Below are positions 46,901 through 53,963 of a stretch of 64,000 nucleotides of DNA, one piece after another. Below the pieces are notes generated by a model. That model was not told the DNA's origin. It did not search any database and saw only the letters and a program-made list of their open reading frames with translations. The stretch spans positions 54,276 through 118,275 of the forward strand of contig CAYQFL010000002.1 in assembly GCA_964416905.1 (NCBI GenBank), written 5' to 3'. Within the stretch, counting starts at the first letter, position 1, and the number at the start of each line of letters is the position of its first letter. A program made the position numbers and the translations under genes. The stretch is from JASKKU01 sp964416905. GTDB lineage: Archaea; Nanobdellota; Nanobdellia; Woesearchaeales; JASKKU01.

Positions 46901-47092
46901 CAAAACACAAAAACTAATACTAATAAACAAGTTACACAAACCAAATCATCTCAAAAGAATGTTAAACCAAAAATATCTGAGAAACTTGATAAAAAAATAA
47001 AAGAAAAATCAAAGATATTCGACGCTTTTGAATCTCAAGATTCATCAAAAGAAGATAACGATGAAGATCTTTTTAAGGAGTTTGAAAAATGA
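40922..47092 (+). CDS. Giant Cys-rich calcium-binding-type surface protein
   Basis: The product of about 2056 residues has an N-terminal signal or anchor helix (FFAVLLFLALFSFLILL), more than 100 cysteines, and a membrane helix near the C-terminus (LGLIITLIILGALATLSYIF) with a basic cytoplasmic tail. The exterior is made of MopE-like metal-binding motifs (several copies of DNDCDGLIDE), thrombospondin type 3-like DxDxDG repeats such as DSDGDGLSDSEDPCP, three ETDVDCGG-type Cys modules near the end, and an internal duplication of about 260 residues. It should be rigid, disulfide-bonded and calcium-loaded. An upstream GTG at 40913 is in frame. Four pilin-like genes follow without gaps. Confidence 0.9.
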   Translation: MSSKRMNLREKKARFFAVLLFLALFSFLILLTESHSVSAGCCLNPDSAYLCSDASVSSCCEEGDLACENNEYTADDCSSLPECEIVCCCIYDGSEVKSSEVTVNISCQGESHPLEEKSCSDVCEDYRPLPITEECTLDSENPTTPLSHLTYTFDYSGYPRKIILDWSDVCNNELVSYNISRVNVDTGVVEYLDNVFEPHYEDTTFNFSMTYEYVINATYTTGHTFEIRTGEIYTGDIECWLHPPGQFCIDRSYYLRYMGYFGYSDEVAFIGNLSNLIVGLDGKEGNGFYCDGNNELQPAATCDSNHFCVRQSDGKVTCSRGAECESFNYDLGINPERDSCHEQAACYFEEGVGLTGLCLSCEAPYLFKSCYSYKSRYACEQDECGFALSDAGCEWISINDELGLGTCIDPSSIQCGDCERFTSSVYTSCNDLFHDDPRFSGCAVCGLVSSCANYTQKELCIGESGKSAEIDPETHEITPSDDFCGLGVCDYVNAFGTWKCVKDIDLKDNYPDCTFTDPIKQAQCESDIYPPEIRLVQSFYPDNFGLKDSLEFVVSDKKNIFGDSVFLIPGQQLPDKYAIYVCSGSKCDDDHLSWTKFEDKTTISACELYESNVIDFSDPDTQTLKYFIKDAAGNVGVVNSIDLKTDPTRICTPGETRPCLLQNGVCNGTIQHCVEVCEGVGFYDLDCNISEYNSTGKYEIVETTPDGLDNDCDGLIDEDVEKEYLCNGLDDDHDGFVDEGWPDFDKDNTNQICDYSQYDSKIIDGQTYHYFKIKSDIKLSELGYRYDAKYCGADCVDLDVDNDGVVDFTSTGEVVDKDNRTVIGCIVHKTGQSELGLAIDSDNDGVCDGLDKCPTLNPECEVNGYDYPNKDLIGCPVDCLDSSCLGDPYCQEQCDCATCEDFYGTTCDYSKCTQGCGCYYQESSGSCLDCSTVHSCESYQDARSCGSNSCNLLAQCAWDDDEDKCYTDNDGDGLPDSKDPCPFDSQNDYDSDGFCFMEANKDLINTTITLEGRTFVLKGGFDCNDRDKHIYPRENYSEGANSKCDLKDNDCDGLVDENCPCITDDFRACGNPFLDYTELSVCKQGIQRCINDTWSDVCFDFVGPEVENEAEKNLEGLYCDGFDNDCNGIIDDECSCLPDQTVPCGTDLGICERGYRECGADFKFKSVCVDAIGPEEEVCGDYLDNDCDGSVDEGCPCVEGETMPCPDSTSFVFSFGGTYKSACKWGEQQCISGVWTTCLGFEGPEVLEESSDLNPLLCDSKDNDCDGLIDETCSCFSDSDCRTNCGWGVQICNNGILSDVCEGVTQPSQEVEGDGDEDCDGLTDEGVPEHVCDGVDNDDDGWIDDGFDDWDKDNDPRVCDFSNPTTVNGKKRFKTKDGFWCGADCIDLDMDNDNVLDNTDEEPATHLGCRVNSNGVAIDSDNDGVCDSLDQCEELLPGCEVYGYGEENPGCPLNCADPSCLNSTYCKCPSCDVCENAFNMPQGCDSLHCSYCDFGNCALSYSAGTQFCDDCDSKESCADYLNQQDCEKNPCLDNVSCVWNGSSCLTDSDGDGLSDSEDPCPQDVGNDKDNDGYCEKVANQKFIDSGELFGSRDCDDNDDTIHIGCGCVLDWDGDGYGDNCYWGNDCNDRDPTRNTLCENGCKKDMDGDGYGLGCDLGPDCDDYDASLTTQCTSEDLCFDGVLDGEETDVDCGGVCNPCDAGKQCKYGSDCKSGVCNRGLCYDEELCNNNEKDEFEADIDCGGPCELCDNGKFCTKDDHCKSNNCIDNKCVDPSCEDNKKNGYETDVDCGGRDCAPCETGKKCDKDTDCRSRNCDLDTHTCEGSSSSDKDQDSDADGIPDYWEDLYDLDKNDASDALLDFDDDELSNLEEYKLSLRYTGLNPRNPDTDGDGFSDGKEIERGTNPVVPNKRSHLGLIITLIILGALATLSYIFRDKILDLLDKYGIIDKVWYFLKKYGIIDFVYRKILKKEPPVYNAIRHTKAPKVIQKQGTQKVQNTKTNTNKQVTQTKSSQKNVKPKISEKLDKKIKEKSKIFDAFESQDSSKEDNDEDLFKEFEK
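43087..43935 (+). repeat. Internal duplication in the surface protein, copy A
   Basis: The encoded segment of about 280 residues runs from LCNGLDDDHDGFVDEG through AIDSDNDGVCDGLDKCP to DYDSDGFC. The same order of motifs recurs in copy B at about 44905-45671. Boundaries are approximate. Confidence 0.75.
44905..45671 (+). repeat. Internal duplication in the surface protein, copy B
   Basis: The encoded segment runs from VCDGVDNDDDGWIDDG through WCGADCIDLDMDND and AIDSDNDGVCDSLDQC to DKDNDGYC, aligning with copy A including the DWDKDN/DFDKDN, GADC and LLAQCAW/NVSCVW landmarks. The copies are separated by a run of MopE-like modules. Confidence 0.75.
45950..46385 (+). repeat. Three tandem Cys modules in the surface protein
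   Basis: The encoded region contains three copies of a roughly 45-residue unit with the pattern ETDVDCGG-x-C-x-PC-x-x-GK-x-C-x4-DC-x-S-x-x-C (second copy begins EADIDCGGPCELC, third ETDVDCGGRDCAPC). They resemble secreted Cys-rich modules widespread in microbial surface proteins. Confidence 0.75.
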
Positions 47093-47550
47093 GAACTAAA
47101 ACAGGAGCAATACAATTAAGCTTTGGATTTATATTAACTTTGTTGATTATTATCGCAATAGTGTTTGTTGGCACAAAAGGTTTATCTCTGTTATTATCAA
47201 ATTTTGTTAGCATACAAAAAGAACAGTTTGTTTCTGATTTGGAATCAGCATATAAGAGAGCATTGAGTTTATCATATAATTCAGAGATTCCAGTTAAGAT
47301 CACTTCAAATTTTGATACGATATGTTTTTATGATGAAGATGCACCAGGCTCTCTTACAGTTCTAGCACCCTATAGTGAAGTGATTGCTAATGAGGATAAG
47401 AACGTTTTTGCTTTATCAAGAGAAAAATTTATCCCTTTAACTAAGCTTTCATTAAGCCTTTCAGCCAAAGAGAAGTGTTTTAATCTATCAATGCTAGGTT
47501 ATTTTAACTTCACATTTGTTTCTAAAGGAGATGCTGTGGATGTAAAATGA
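47089..47550 (+). CDS. Pilin-like protein 1 with class III-type N-terminus
   Basis: The 153-residue product has a short basic N-terminus MRTKTGAIQL followed at once by a membrane helix (SFGFILTLLIIIAIVFVGTKG) and a small, probably extracytoplasmic domain. This layout is that of type IV pilin-like proteins, whose signal is cut before the helix by a PibD/FlaK-type peptidase. A cut after G or A before IQL is possible. Its ATG overlaps the stop of the giant surface gene (ATGA), so the two are translationally coupled. No named family is recognised. Confidence 0.8.
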   Translation: MRTKTGAIQLSFGFILTLLIIIAIVFVGTKGLSLLLSNFVSIQKEQFVSDLESAYKRALSLSYNSEIPVKITSNFDTICFYDEDAPGSLTVLAPYSEVIANEDKNVFALSREKFIPLTKLSLSLSAKEKCFNLSMLGYFNFTFVSKGDAVDVK

Positions 47551-48572
47551 GTCTTCTAAAAAAAGCGCAAATATCTATCTCTTTTAACACAATTCTATCG
47601 ATTATAATTGGAATAATCATTTTCATAATTGTTTTAAAATTAGGTAATGTCTTTCTATCTTATTCACAAGAGAAAAACTCGTATCAAGCTACTAACTATC
47701 TTGAGCTAAGTCTAAAGGATCTGTATGCAGAAAGCAATTATGTTAAGCAGATTAAACTTAATCAACCAACAGAATTTTCATTTGATTCAGAGAACTTAAT
47801 AATCCCTAAGTTAAGGAAAACGATTGCAATAGGTTCTAACTTGATTGTTGCACCGTCTTATATGAAAACTCAATCGATAACACTTTTTAACAAACGTTCT
47901 AAGTTTCCGATACAATATGTTGATTATTTATACCTATTCCCTTCAGATTATACCCTTTTAATATATAACAGCTCAGACCCTTTAGCTCAATTATTTTTTT
48001 CTGAATTGCCAGACGTTTCGCATAACCCTCTCAGCAATCAAAAAGAAGTGTTAATAAATAAGCGATATGTAGATAATGTAAACACAATTTATCAAATCTG
48101 TGGAAGAAAAAATTTATGTTATGTCGTCTTTTTCAATTCGCCCTCAGATTATAATTCCGTAGAGTCGAGCCCTCACAAGAATATAATTTCAGTGTTAGTT
48201 AGCGGAAATAAAAACTTTGGTAATGTAACCTTGTCATCAAAACAGAACGTTACTTTTTTTGATAAATACACTATGATTTCTGCAATAATTTCAAATGACT
48301 TAAGAAACTATAATTCGCTGATTGATAAGATCAGAAATATTACAAACCTTAACTACCATATTGAATCTAAACGATTATCTTATTTGTATGATTTAGAACC
48401 GAGTGATGAATGTAAGGATTTAGTTAGTGAAATTAATGATACTTTGTTCAACATAAATTTTTTAATTTTAAATTTGGATTTTGACCCTTCACAAATTAAT
48501 TCCTTAAATGCAAACATTTCATTGCTTAATCAAGATTATTATCTGATAAAAGAAAATGATTGCAACATCTAA
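47547..48572 (+). CDS. Pilin-like protein 2 with class III-type N-terminus
   Basis: The 341-residue product begins MSLLKKAQISISFN, a basic stretch with a KAQ site, and then a helix TILSIIIGIIIFIIVLKLGNVF. The K-[AG]-Q pattern directly before a helix is the archaeal class III signal. The remaining 300 residues are a soluble domain with scattered N-x-S/T sites and several Cys (QICGRKNLCYVV), probably exposed outside. It overlaps the previous gene by 4 nt and the next by 17 nt. It is the largest of the four pilin-like proteins. Confidence 0.8.
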   Translation: MSLLKKAQISISFNTILSIIIGIIIFIIVLKLGNVFLSYSQEKNSYQATNYLELSLKDLYAESNYVKQIKLNQPTEFSFDSENLIIPKLRKTIAIGSNLIVAPSYMKTQSITLFNKRSKFPIQYVDYLYLFPSDYTLLIYNSSDPLAQLFFSELPDVSHNPLSNQKEVLINKRYVDNVNTIYQICGRKNLCYVVFFNSPSDYNSVESSPHKNIISVLVSGNKNFGNVTLSSKQNVTFFDKYTMISAIISNDLRNYNSLIDKIRNITNLNYHIESKRLSYLYDLEPSDECKDLVSEINDTLFNINFLILNLDFDPSQINSLNANISLLNQDYYLIKENDCNI

Positions 48573-49047
48573 AGCCCAAATGAAGAATTTGCAAACAATG
48601 TTATTACTGTTGTTCTTTGTAATTATCTTTTTTACACTTGTATTTGTATTGTTTCAATTCATCTTCAGTTCTGAGAGAAACTCCTTAGATGATGCTTTAA
48701 CAGACTTTGCTTTACAAAAAGCATTAGCGATTACCAAACTAAAACAATTTAGTTCAGAAAATTTAGAATATTTTGATATATACAAAATTAAAGCCTATCT
48801 TGAATTAAAAGAAGATCATCCTGAATTAGAACAAATTTTAAGAGATAGCTTGGGACACTCAAATATTACTTTATATGTCTTAGATAGTTCATTTGATGTT
48901 ATTCAAAGATATAATATTTATGATTATAGTCCTGATGACCTGACAGATTATTTAATTTTCCATTTTCAGCTCCCTGTTTTAGTTTACAACGCAACTTCAA
49001 GGAAATCAACAATTGCTGCTTTAAACATAACACTTTATGAGAGGTGA
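48556..49047 (+). CDS. Pilin-like protein 3 with class III-type N-terminus
   Basis: The 163-residue product starts MIATSKAQMKNLQ and continues into a helix TMLLLLFFVIIFFTLVFVLFQF. The SKAQ site before a hydrophobic segment fits a class III signal, though the helix starts a few residues later than in classical pilins. The exterior domain of about 120 residues has a helical first half (DDALTDFALQKALAITKLKQF) and N-glycosylation sites. The start lies within the end of the preceding gene. No family recognised. Confidence 0.78.
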   Translation: MIATSKAQMKNLQTMLLLLFFVIIFFTLVFVLFQFIFSSERNSLDDALTDFALQKALAITKLKQFSSENLEYFDIYKIKAYLELKEDHPELEQILRDSLGHSNITLYVLDSSFDVIQRYNIYDYSPDDLTDYLIFHFQLPVLVYNATSRKSTIAALNITLYER

Positions 49048-49051
49048 TTGA

Positions 49052-49540
49052 TTGCATAAAAAATCACAATCGGAAATTTTAGCATTGGTCTTCATAATTG
49101 TATTTGCTATCTTGATAATTTTCATGTTTGTTTCATATAATCTTAGGCCAAAAGAGGAAAAACAAACATCTGTAATACTAATCGCTGATAACTATTATAA
49201 CACTTTGTTTAATAACAACTTATATACTTCGTGTAAAGAAGACATGTCTCTTATACGTCTTTTAACCTATTTTTGTGAGGACTTAATTACAGAATGTGAT
49301 GATGGCCAACTTGTCGAGGATTATTTGAAAGATTTCTTTAATCAATCAGCGATATTTTTCTTGAAGAGCAATAATTTGGCCTACGAAATGAATATTAGTG
49401 ACTTGACAGATAAGGAGTTTTATTTTAAAGAAGGTGACTGTACTAACAAGTTTGTTTATGCTTTACCGGCGCAAACAATTCCAACGCCAACTTACACTGG
49501 CAATTCAATTAGAATTTCTTTAAAGATTTGTAAAAAATAA
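49052..49540 (+). CDS. Pilin-like protein 4 with class III-type N-terminus (TTG start)
   Basis: The 162-residue product reads MHKKSQSEILALVFIIVFAILIIFMFVSYNL, a basic KKSQ site directly before a helix with the Glu at about position 5 of the presumed mature protein (SQSEILA), a feature of true type IV pilins. The start codon is TTG and has a perfect GAGGTGAT ribosome binding site upstream. The exterior part carries four or so Cys (SCKEDMSLI, FCEDLITECDD). It is the last gene of the surface operon. Confidence 0.8.
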   Translation: MHKKSQSEILALVFIIVFAILIIFMFVSYNLRPKEEKQTSVILIADNYYNTLFNNNLYTSCKEDMSLIRLLTYFCEDLITECDDGQLVEDYLKDFFNQSAIFFLKSNNLAYEMNISDLTDKEFYFKEGDCTNKFVYALPAQTIPTPTYTGNSIRISLKICKK

Positions 49541-49545
49541 AAGAA

Positions 49546-49917
49546 TTAAATTTTGTTTAGAAGTTGTTCTATTCTCTGGATCTCCAAATCAATCCTGTAA
49601 AGCTCATTATCATTTTTATCTTTTTCTTGTTCTTTAGTCTGTGTAGATGTTTGAGTTGGTGATCTAATCACTAAATTGTCCAACTTTTTAATTGGCAACG
49701 AGCTTATTATTGAATTACCTAAAGATTCAATCTCTTTAATGTTCTTCTTAATTTGACCTATCTTCTCTAAAGAAATCTTGTTTTTTAATTTTTCTAGCTG
49801 AATATCTTTAAGGAGTATTAATAATTCTTTAGCGTTCATTAAAAGGTTTTTACGAACCCCTTTAGCATCATAAATGCCTACGTAAGTAGTTTCTTGATTA
49901 GATTTCTTTGTAGCCAT
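49546..49917 (-). CDS. Small coiled-coil protein of unknown function
   Basis: The 123-residue product has a short globular start TTYVGIYDAKGVRKNLLMNAKELL, then a long helix (LKDIQLEKLKNKISLEKIGQIKKNIKEIE), a linker rich in Thr and Gln and a final helix. It lacks a signal or membrane segment. The gene is convergent to the pilin-like operon with 5 nt between stop codons and follows the next coiled-coil gene by 2 nt. It is probably a cytoplasmic partner in the same locus, though that is inferred from position. Confidence 0.7.
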   Translation of the reverse strand: MATKKSNQETTYVGIYDAKGVRKNLLMNAKELLILLKDIQLEKLKNKISLEKIGQIKKNIKEIESLGNSIISSLPIKKLDNLVIRSPTQTSTQTKEQEKDKNDNELYRIDLEIQRIEQLLNKI

Positions 49918-49919
49918 TT

Positions 49920-50156
49920 TTATTCCTCGTTAGGTGAATTGACCTTTGAGGTAATTGTATTCATAACCTTTTTTATCTTAGATAGCTGCTCTTCAAAAGC
50001 CTCAATTCTTTTCTTTTCTTCCTCATTTGCAGCTTTTAGTTCGTTAATTAAATCTTCAGTTAAGATTACCTTCTCATTAATCTCATCAATATTCTTTTTT
50101 AATTTCTTGAAATCATCTATCCTTAAAAAAATAGGAACATTATCCATTATTTTCAC
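49920..50156 (-). CDS. Small coiled-coil protein with FLRIDDFKKL motif
   Basis: The 78-residue product starts MKIMDNVPIFLRIDDFKKL and is otherwise one helical, highly charged segment that should form a coiled coil (NEKVILTEDLINELKAANEEEKKRIEAFEEQL). The IFLRIDDFKKL motif has a counterpart YFIRDSDLKQL in the protein encoded directly upstream, suggesting related domains. The start at 50156 overlaps the upstream stop by 17 nt; an ATG at 50147 (MDNVP) is an alternative. Function unknown. Confidence 0.68.
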   Translation of the reverse strand: MKIMDNVPIFLRIDDFKKLKKNIDEINEKVILTEDLINELKAANEEEKKRIEAFEEQLSKIKKVMNTITSKVNSPNEE

Positions 50157-50800
50157 CTCTTATTATCGCATCACAACCTATGCTTTTATTGAACATAACA
50201 TTACAATTTTTCAAAAGTGTTTGAGTGATCTCTTTGTTTCTTAGCTCAATTGCTTCAATCTCTTCACCGTTGTTCTTTAATATACTGTTATTAGCAAGAA
50301 TTTCGTTAATTTCATCAACCAGCTGTTTTAAATCAGAATCCCTGATGAAATACGCATTTTCTCTATTGGAGTGTATTATTATACTTTCTGAACTTTTACT
50401 AATCATCTCATTGCTCTCTTGCTTAGGTGTTTCTTCAGGAGGAACATCTAAAATATCTTCAAACCCTGTTGATGGACTATCCATCCCTTCTTTTGGTTGA
50501 ATGTTCTGAATAAGTTTTGATTCCAATTCCTTTAATTCTTTATCTAAATCAAAATCNNNNNNNNNNNNNNNNNNNNNNNNNNNNNNNNNNNNNNNNNNNN
50601 NNNNNNNNNNNNNNNNNNNNNNNNNNNNNNNNNNNNNNNNNNNNNNNNNNNNNNNNGGTTTCCTGACTAGAATTTTCAGAAACGGTGTTGGTTTTAGGTT
50701 GATTCTCAGTATCGCTTTTAATCGTTGGCTTTGGTGGTTCAGGTGGAGTCTCTGATTCACTTTTTTCCTTTTTCTTTTTTGATCTGAATAAAAAAGCCAT
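50140..50800 (-). CDS. Charged coiled-coil protein interrupted by an assembly gap
   Basis: One gene appears to span the N run. Before the gap it reads MAFLFRSKKKKEKSESE followed by a Pro/Thr/Asn-rich stretch. After the gap the chain continues DFDLDKELKELESKLIQ and ends with IIRGENNG, including AYFIRDSDLKQLVDEINEIL. The first ATG I accept is at 50800, since the codons upstream of it read as noncoding. Because the gap length is nominal, the reading frame across it is not known and the gene is not proven intact. The N-terminus resembles other charged starts such as MGGFGFFGRKS in this locus. Confidence 0.6.
50557..50656. other. Assembly gap (100 N)
   Basis: Exactly one hundred unknown bases mark a scaffold join of unspecified true length. 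The neighbouring sequence on both sides belongs to the same coiled-coil gene, so the join is probably correct, but bases are missing. Confidence 0.99.
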
Positions 50801-50946
50801 TTTTAATCTAATCCTTAAAAGAAATATTAAAAGGTTTTTAACCATTGATTAAAAGTTTCGAACAGTCGTCATTCTGCAATGGGTTCAACCCTTTTAGAAT
50901 TAAAAAAAGCAAAAACCTAAAAAGATTACTTGCCTTAAATTAAGCC

Positions 50947-51939
50947 ATGAAAGAGTGCCTCTTTTATAAGACCTTAGATAACAAAAAAGTTTTGTGCACG
51001 CTTTGTCCAAAAGCTTGTACTATTGATAATAATTCTACAGGTTTTTGCGGAGTTAGAAAAAATGTTAATGGAATGCTTTATTCATTAAGTTATTCAAACC
51101 TCGTTTCTTTAGCTCTAGACCCTATAGAAAAGAAACCTTTATTTCATTTCTTCCCAAATAACAAAATTCTGTCAGTAGCTACAGTCGGATGCAATTTAGA
51201 TTGTTTGAACTGTCAAAATTTTGAGATAGCACATGGCGATTATTCTTCAATTAATAGTCAACACATAACTCCCAAAGAACTTGTTTCCTACTGTGTTGAA
51301 AACGACATTTCTTTTATCGCTTATACTTATAATGAACCCACTGTGTTTTACGAATATGTTCTAGAAACCTCAAAACTTGCTAAAGATAAGGGAATCAAAA
51401 CCGTTTCGATTACAAATGGATATATAAATGAGAAACCACTTTTAGAATTATCAAAATACCTTGATGCAGCTAACATTGATGTTAAAGGTTTCTCTGATCA
51501 AACTTATGAACAATTAACAACAGGCAAACTTAACCCTGTACTTAATACTATAAAACTTTTGAAAGAAAACGCTGTTTGGGTTGAACTTACCTGGTTAGTT
51601 GTTCCGGGATTTTCTGATAATTCCATTGAGTTTAAGAACTTTGTAAATTGGCTAGCTAATCTGGATAAAAATATTCCCTTGCATATTTCGAGATTCTTTC
51701 CGTATTACAAATTAAGCCATCTTCAACCTACAAGCATTGAGAAAATGAAAGAGTTTTTCACAATTGCCAAAAGCAAGCTTAACTTTGTTTATCTTGGCAA
51801 CGTATTGGAAGAATCAAATACTTATTGTCCAAAATGCGGTTCTTTGCTAATTAAACGTTTAGGTTACGTTACTTCAGATTTTACTAAAGAAGGCCATTGT
51901 TTAAATTGTGGTTATAAACTGCCTGGCGTGTTTCAGTAA
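50947..51939 (+). CDS. amrS: AmmeMemoRadiSam system radical SAM enzyme
   Basis: The 330-residue protein is the radical SAM member of the AmmeMemoRadiSam system. It has an N-terminal Cys-rich segment (CTLCPKACTI ... GFCGVRKN), the radical SAM cluster motif CNLDCLNCQNFEI near residue 82 and AYTYNEPTVFYEY with the family's glutamate. A C-terminal zinc ribbon, CPKCGSL ... CLNCGYKLPG, closes the chain. Its natural reaction is still not firmly established. The MEMO1-like partner is at 18735-19625, and no AMMECR1 gene is in the window. Confidence 0.93.
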   Translation: MKECLFYKTLDNKKVLCTLCPKACTIDNNSTGFCGVRKNVNGMLYSLSYSNLVSLALDPIEKKPLFHFFPNNKILSVATVGCNLDCLNCQNFEIAHGDYSSINSQHITPKELVSYCVENDISFIAYTYNEPTVFYEYVLETSKLAKDKGIKTVSITNGYINEKPLLELSKYLDAANIDVKGFSDQTYEQLTTGKLNPVLNTIKLLKENAVWVELTWLVVPGFSDNSIEFKNFVNWLANLDKNIPLHISRFFPYYKLSHLQPTSIEKMKEFFTIAKSKLNFVYLGNVLEESNTYCPKCGSLLIKRLGYVTSDFTKEGHCLNCGYKLPGVFQ

Positions 51940-52026
51940 AATTTCCATTGTTCAGAATTAAGATTTGAAAGCTTTCTGAATTCTCTTTGAAATTTATTAT
52001 TAAAACAAACAACTGAAAAATAATTA

Positions 52027-53961
52027 ATGATTCTAGGACAATCAACTTTAAAGAACGTACGCTTTGTTATACTAAACTTTGTATTCTTCTTAATGCTTGT
52101 TCCAACGGCTCTTTCTCACATAAAAATAACAGAGATCATGTATAATCCTGTTGGCCTAGACATTTATGGCGAGTATTTTGAGCTTTGCAATTTTGCTAAT
52201 AAAACCATTAATTTAACGAACTATACGCTTCTGGGCGTTTCTACGGATTTATCGAACATTATTGTTTCTCCAAAACAATGTATAGTTTTTGCAAACACGA
52301 AAGATAAAACAGGCCCAGATAATGACTTTTTTGATTTATACAATATTTCTTTAGCATACTATAATTTAACTTTTGAATTTACAGGATACTTAAATAATGA
52401 TAACGATAGTTTGTCTTTGATTGATGCTAATGGCTTTGTAATTGACAACTTTACGTATAATGCAACTTTGGCTAACGGCAATGGTTTCAGTTTGAACAAA
52501 TATGATAATTTTGTTCTTGAGCAGGAACCAAGTCCTTTTTACTACGATCTTGATTTGTGCTTTAATCTGTCAAACACAACACCGCAAGCAATAAACGTTA
52601 CAAACATTTCCAACTTATCAAATATTACGAACTTAACAGAGAATATCTTGAACATTACTCAAGGCAATTTGAGCGAAAATATTAATGACACTTTAATTAA
52701 CGAATCTTTAGAAAACCAAACTTCTGAAACAATTAACCAAACAAACAACGAATTAAACGAGTCCTATCAAAGTAATTTGTTTATAGAACTAATCTCAATT
52801 GAGAACAATACTGTTTATTATAGAATCCTTTCTAACTGCTCTTACACTTACTGGATTGAAGATTTGTATAACAACATAATCAAACAGCCGTTGAATAGTA
52901 GTTCAAGTTCAAAAAAGCAGTTCACACCAAAGTACGATTTAGTTTTCTTTATCAAAGCAAGGAATTCTTGCAATCTTAAAAATGCATCAAAGCTTGTGAT
53001 TTTAAACAATTCCTTAACGCAGAAATCAACATCCGATTTTGATTATTTGTCTCGGTATAAAAAAGTCAGATTAGAAATAGATGCCGATTTCGTTCAAAAA
53101 ACGGATTTTACTATATATTGTTATCTAAACGATGGTGAGCAAATCTTTTACTTTCATCAAGACTCTATTAAACCATTAATTGATTCGGATTTTAAAATAG
53201 AATTCTTTGTTCCAGAAAACCTTTTTGAACAAGGAGAAAACGAAATTCAATGCAAAATTGAACTTTATAACAATACGCAACTCTTTAAAGAAAAGTTCAC
53301 TTATGATAAACCACAAAGCAATGCAAAAACAATTGCTGTTAGTTCAATCAAAAACAAAGCAGCAGTTGAGATTCAGTCATTTTATACGCTTGATAAATAT
53401 TTCAAAGATAAAAACCACTTTTTCGTTAACCTTAAACAAAATTCCTTACTTGAAGAGCCTTTGCTTCTAGAGGTGTATGAACTTAAAGGTAATTTGTCGT
53501 TAACTATGGACACTTTAAATTCATCCAAGCAAAATTTTTATTTGAATCTGGATAAAGAGAACACAACTTTGTTTGCTTTAATTCGCAACAATGATTCAAT
53601 TATAGCAAAGCGTTTTTTAGATGTTGATTTAGTTAAAAGAAGTTTAGCTATTGAAAAGGAGATAAGTGATGATTCTTCTAACAATGATACTTTTGTTGAC
53701 GTTAGAAACGATTCGGCTCAAGAGTTAGAAAGTTTCGCAGAATCTTTGAAAGAAAAATCATATAATGCTTTAAACAACATAACTTTAACTAATCAACTTC
53801 TTAACGCAACTAAAAATTCAGACGAGATAACCTCTTTTTTCTCACTTGAAAATAATTCAACTGATAAGCTTTCATTAAAACAATTTATTGTTCCTTTTGC
53901 TGTTTTCTTATCGTGTTTGGTTACATTAATTCTGTTTAGAATCTTCTTAAGAAAAAAATAA
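52027..53961 (+). CDS. Lamin-tail-domain surface protein, densely N-glycosylated
   Basis: The 644-residue protein has a signal peptide (LNFVFFLMLVPTALSH), a lamin tail domain directly after it (IKITEIMYNPVGLDIYGEYFELCN ... DSLSLIDANGFVIDNFTYN), a middle region of beta-type modules and a C-terminal membrane anchor (FIVPFAVFLSCLVTLILFRIF). Residues about 185-245 are almost a chain of N-x-S/T sequons such as NVTNISNLSNITNLTENILN. LTD domains occur in archaeal and bacterial surface proteins, often linked to binding DNA or nucleases. The protein should be displayed on the cell surface. It stands just after amrS. Confidence 0.85.
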   Translation: MILGQSTLKNVRFVILNFVFFLMLVPTALSHIKITEIMYNPVGLDIYGEYFELCNFANKTINLTNYTLLGVSTDLSNIIVSPKQCIVFANTKDKTGPDNDFFDLYNISLAYYNLTFEFTGYLNNDNDSLSLIDANGFVIDNFTYNATLANGNGFSLNKYDNFVLEQEPSPFYYDLDLCFNLSNTTPQAINVTNISNLSNITNLTENILNITQGNLSENINDTLINESLENQTSETINQTNNELNESYQSNLFIELISIENNTVYYRILSNCSYTYWIEDLYNNIIKQPLNSSSSSKKQFTPKYDLVFFIKARNSCNLKNASKLVILNNSLTQKSTSDFDYLSRYKKVRLEIDADFVQKTDFTIYCYLNDGEQIFYFHQDSIKPLIDSDFKIEFFVPENLFEQGENEIQCKIELYNNTQLFKEKFTYDKPQSNAKTIAVSSIKNKAAVEIQSFYTLDKYFKDKNHFFVNLKQNSLLEEPLLLEVYELKGNLSLTMDTLNSSKQNFYLNLDKENTTLFALIRNNDSIIAKRFLDVDLVKRSLAIEKEISDDSSNNDTFVDVRNDSAQELESFAESLKEKSYNALNNITLTNQLLNATKNSDEITSFFSLENNSTDKLSLKQFIVPFAVFLSCLVTLILFRIFLRKK

Positions 53962-53963
53962 AT

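Noticed and set aside
50549..50845. Separate frames on either side of the N run taken as two different genes
   Set aside because: The protein character is the same on both sides and the frame shift depends only on the nominal length of the gap. One interrupted gene is the simpler reading.
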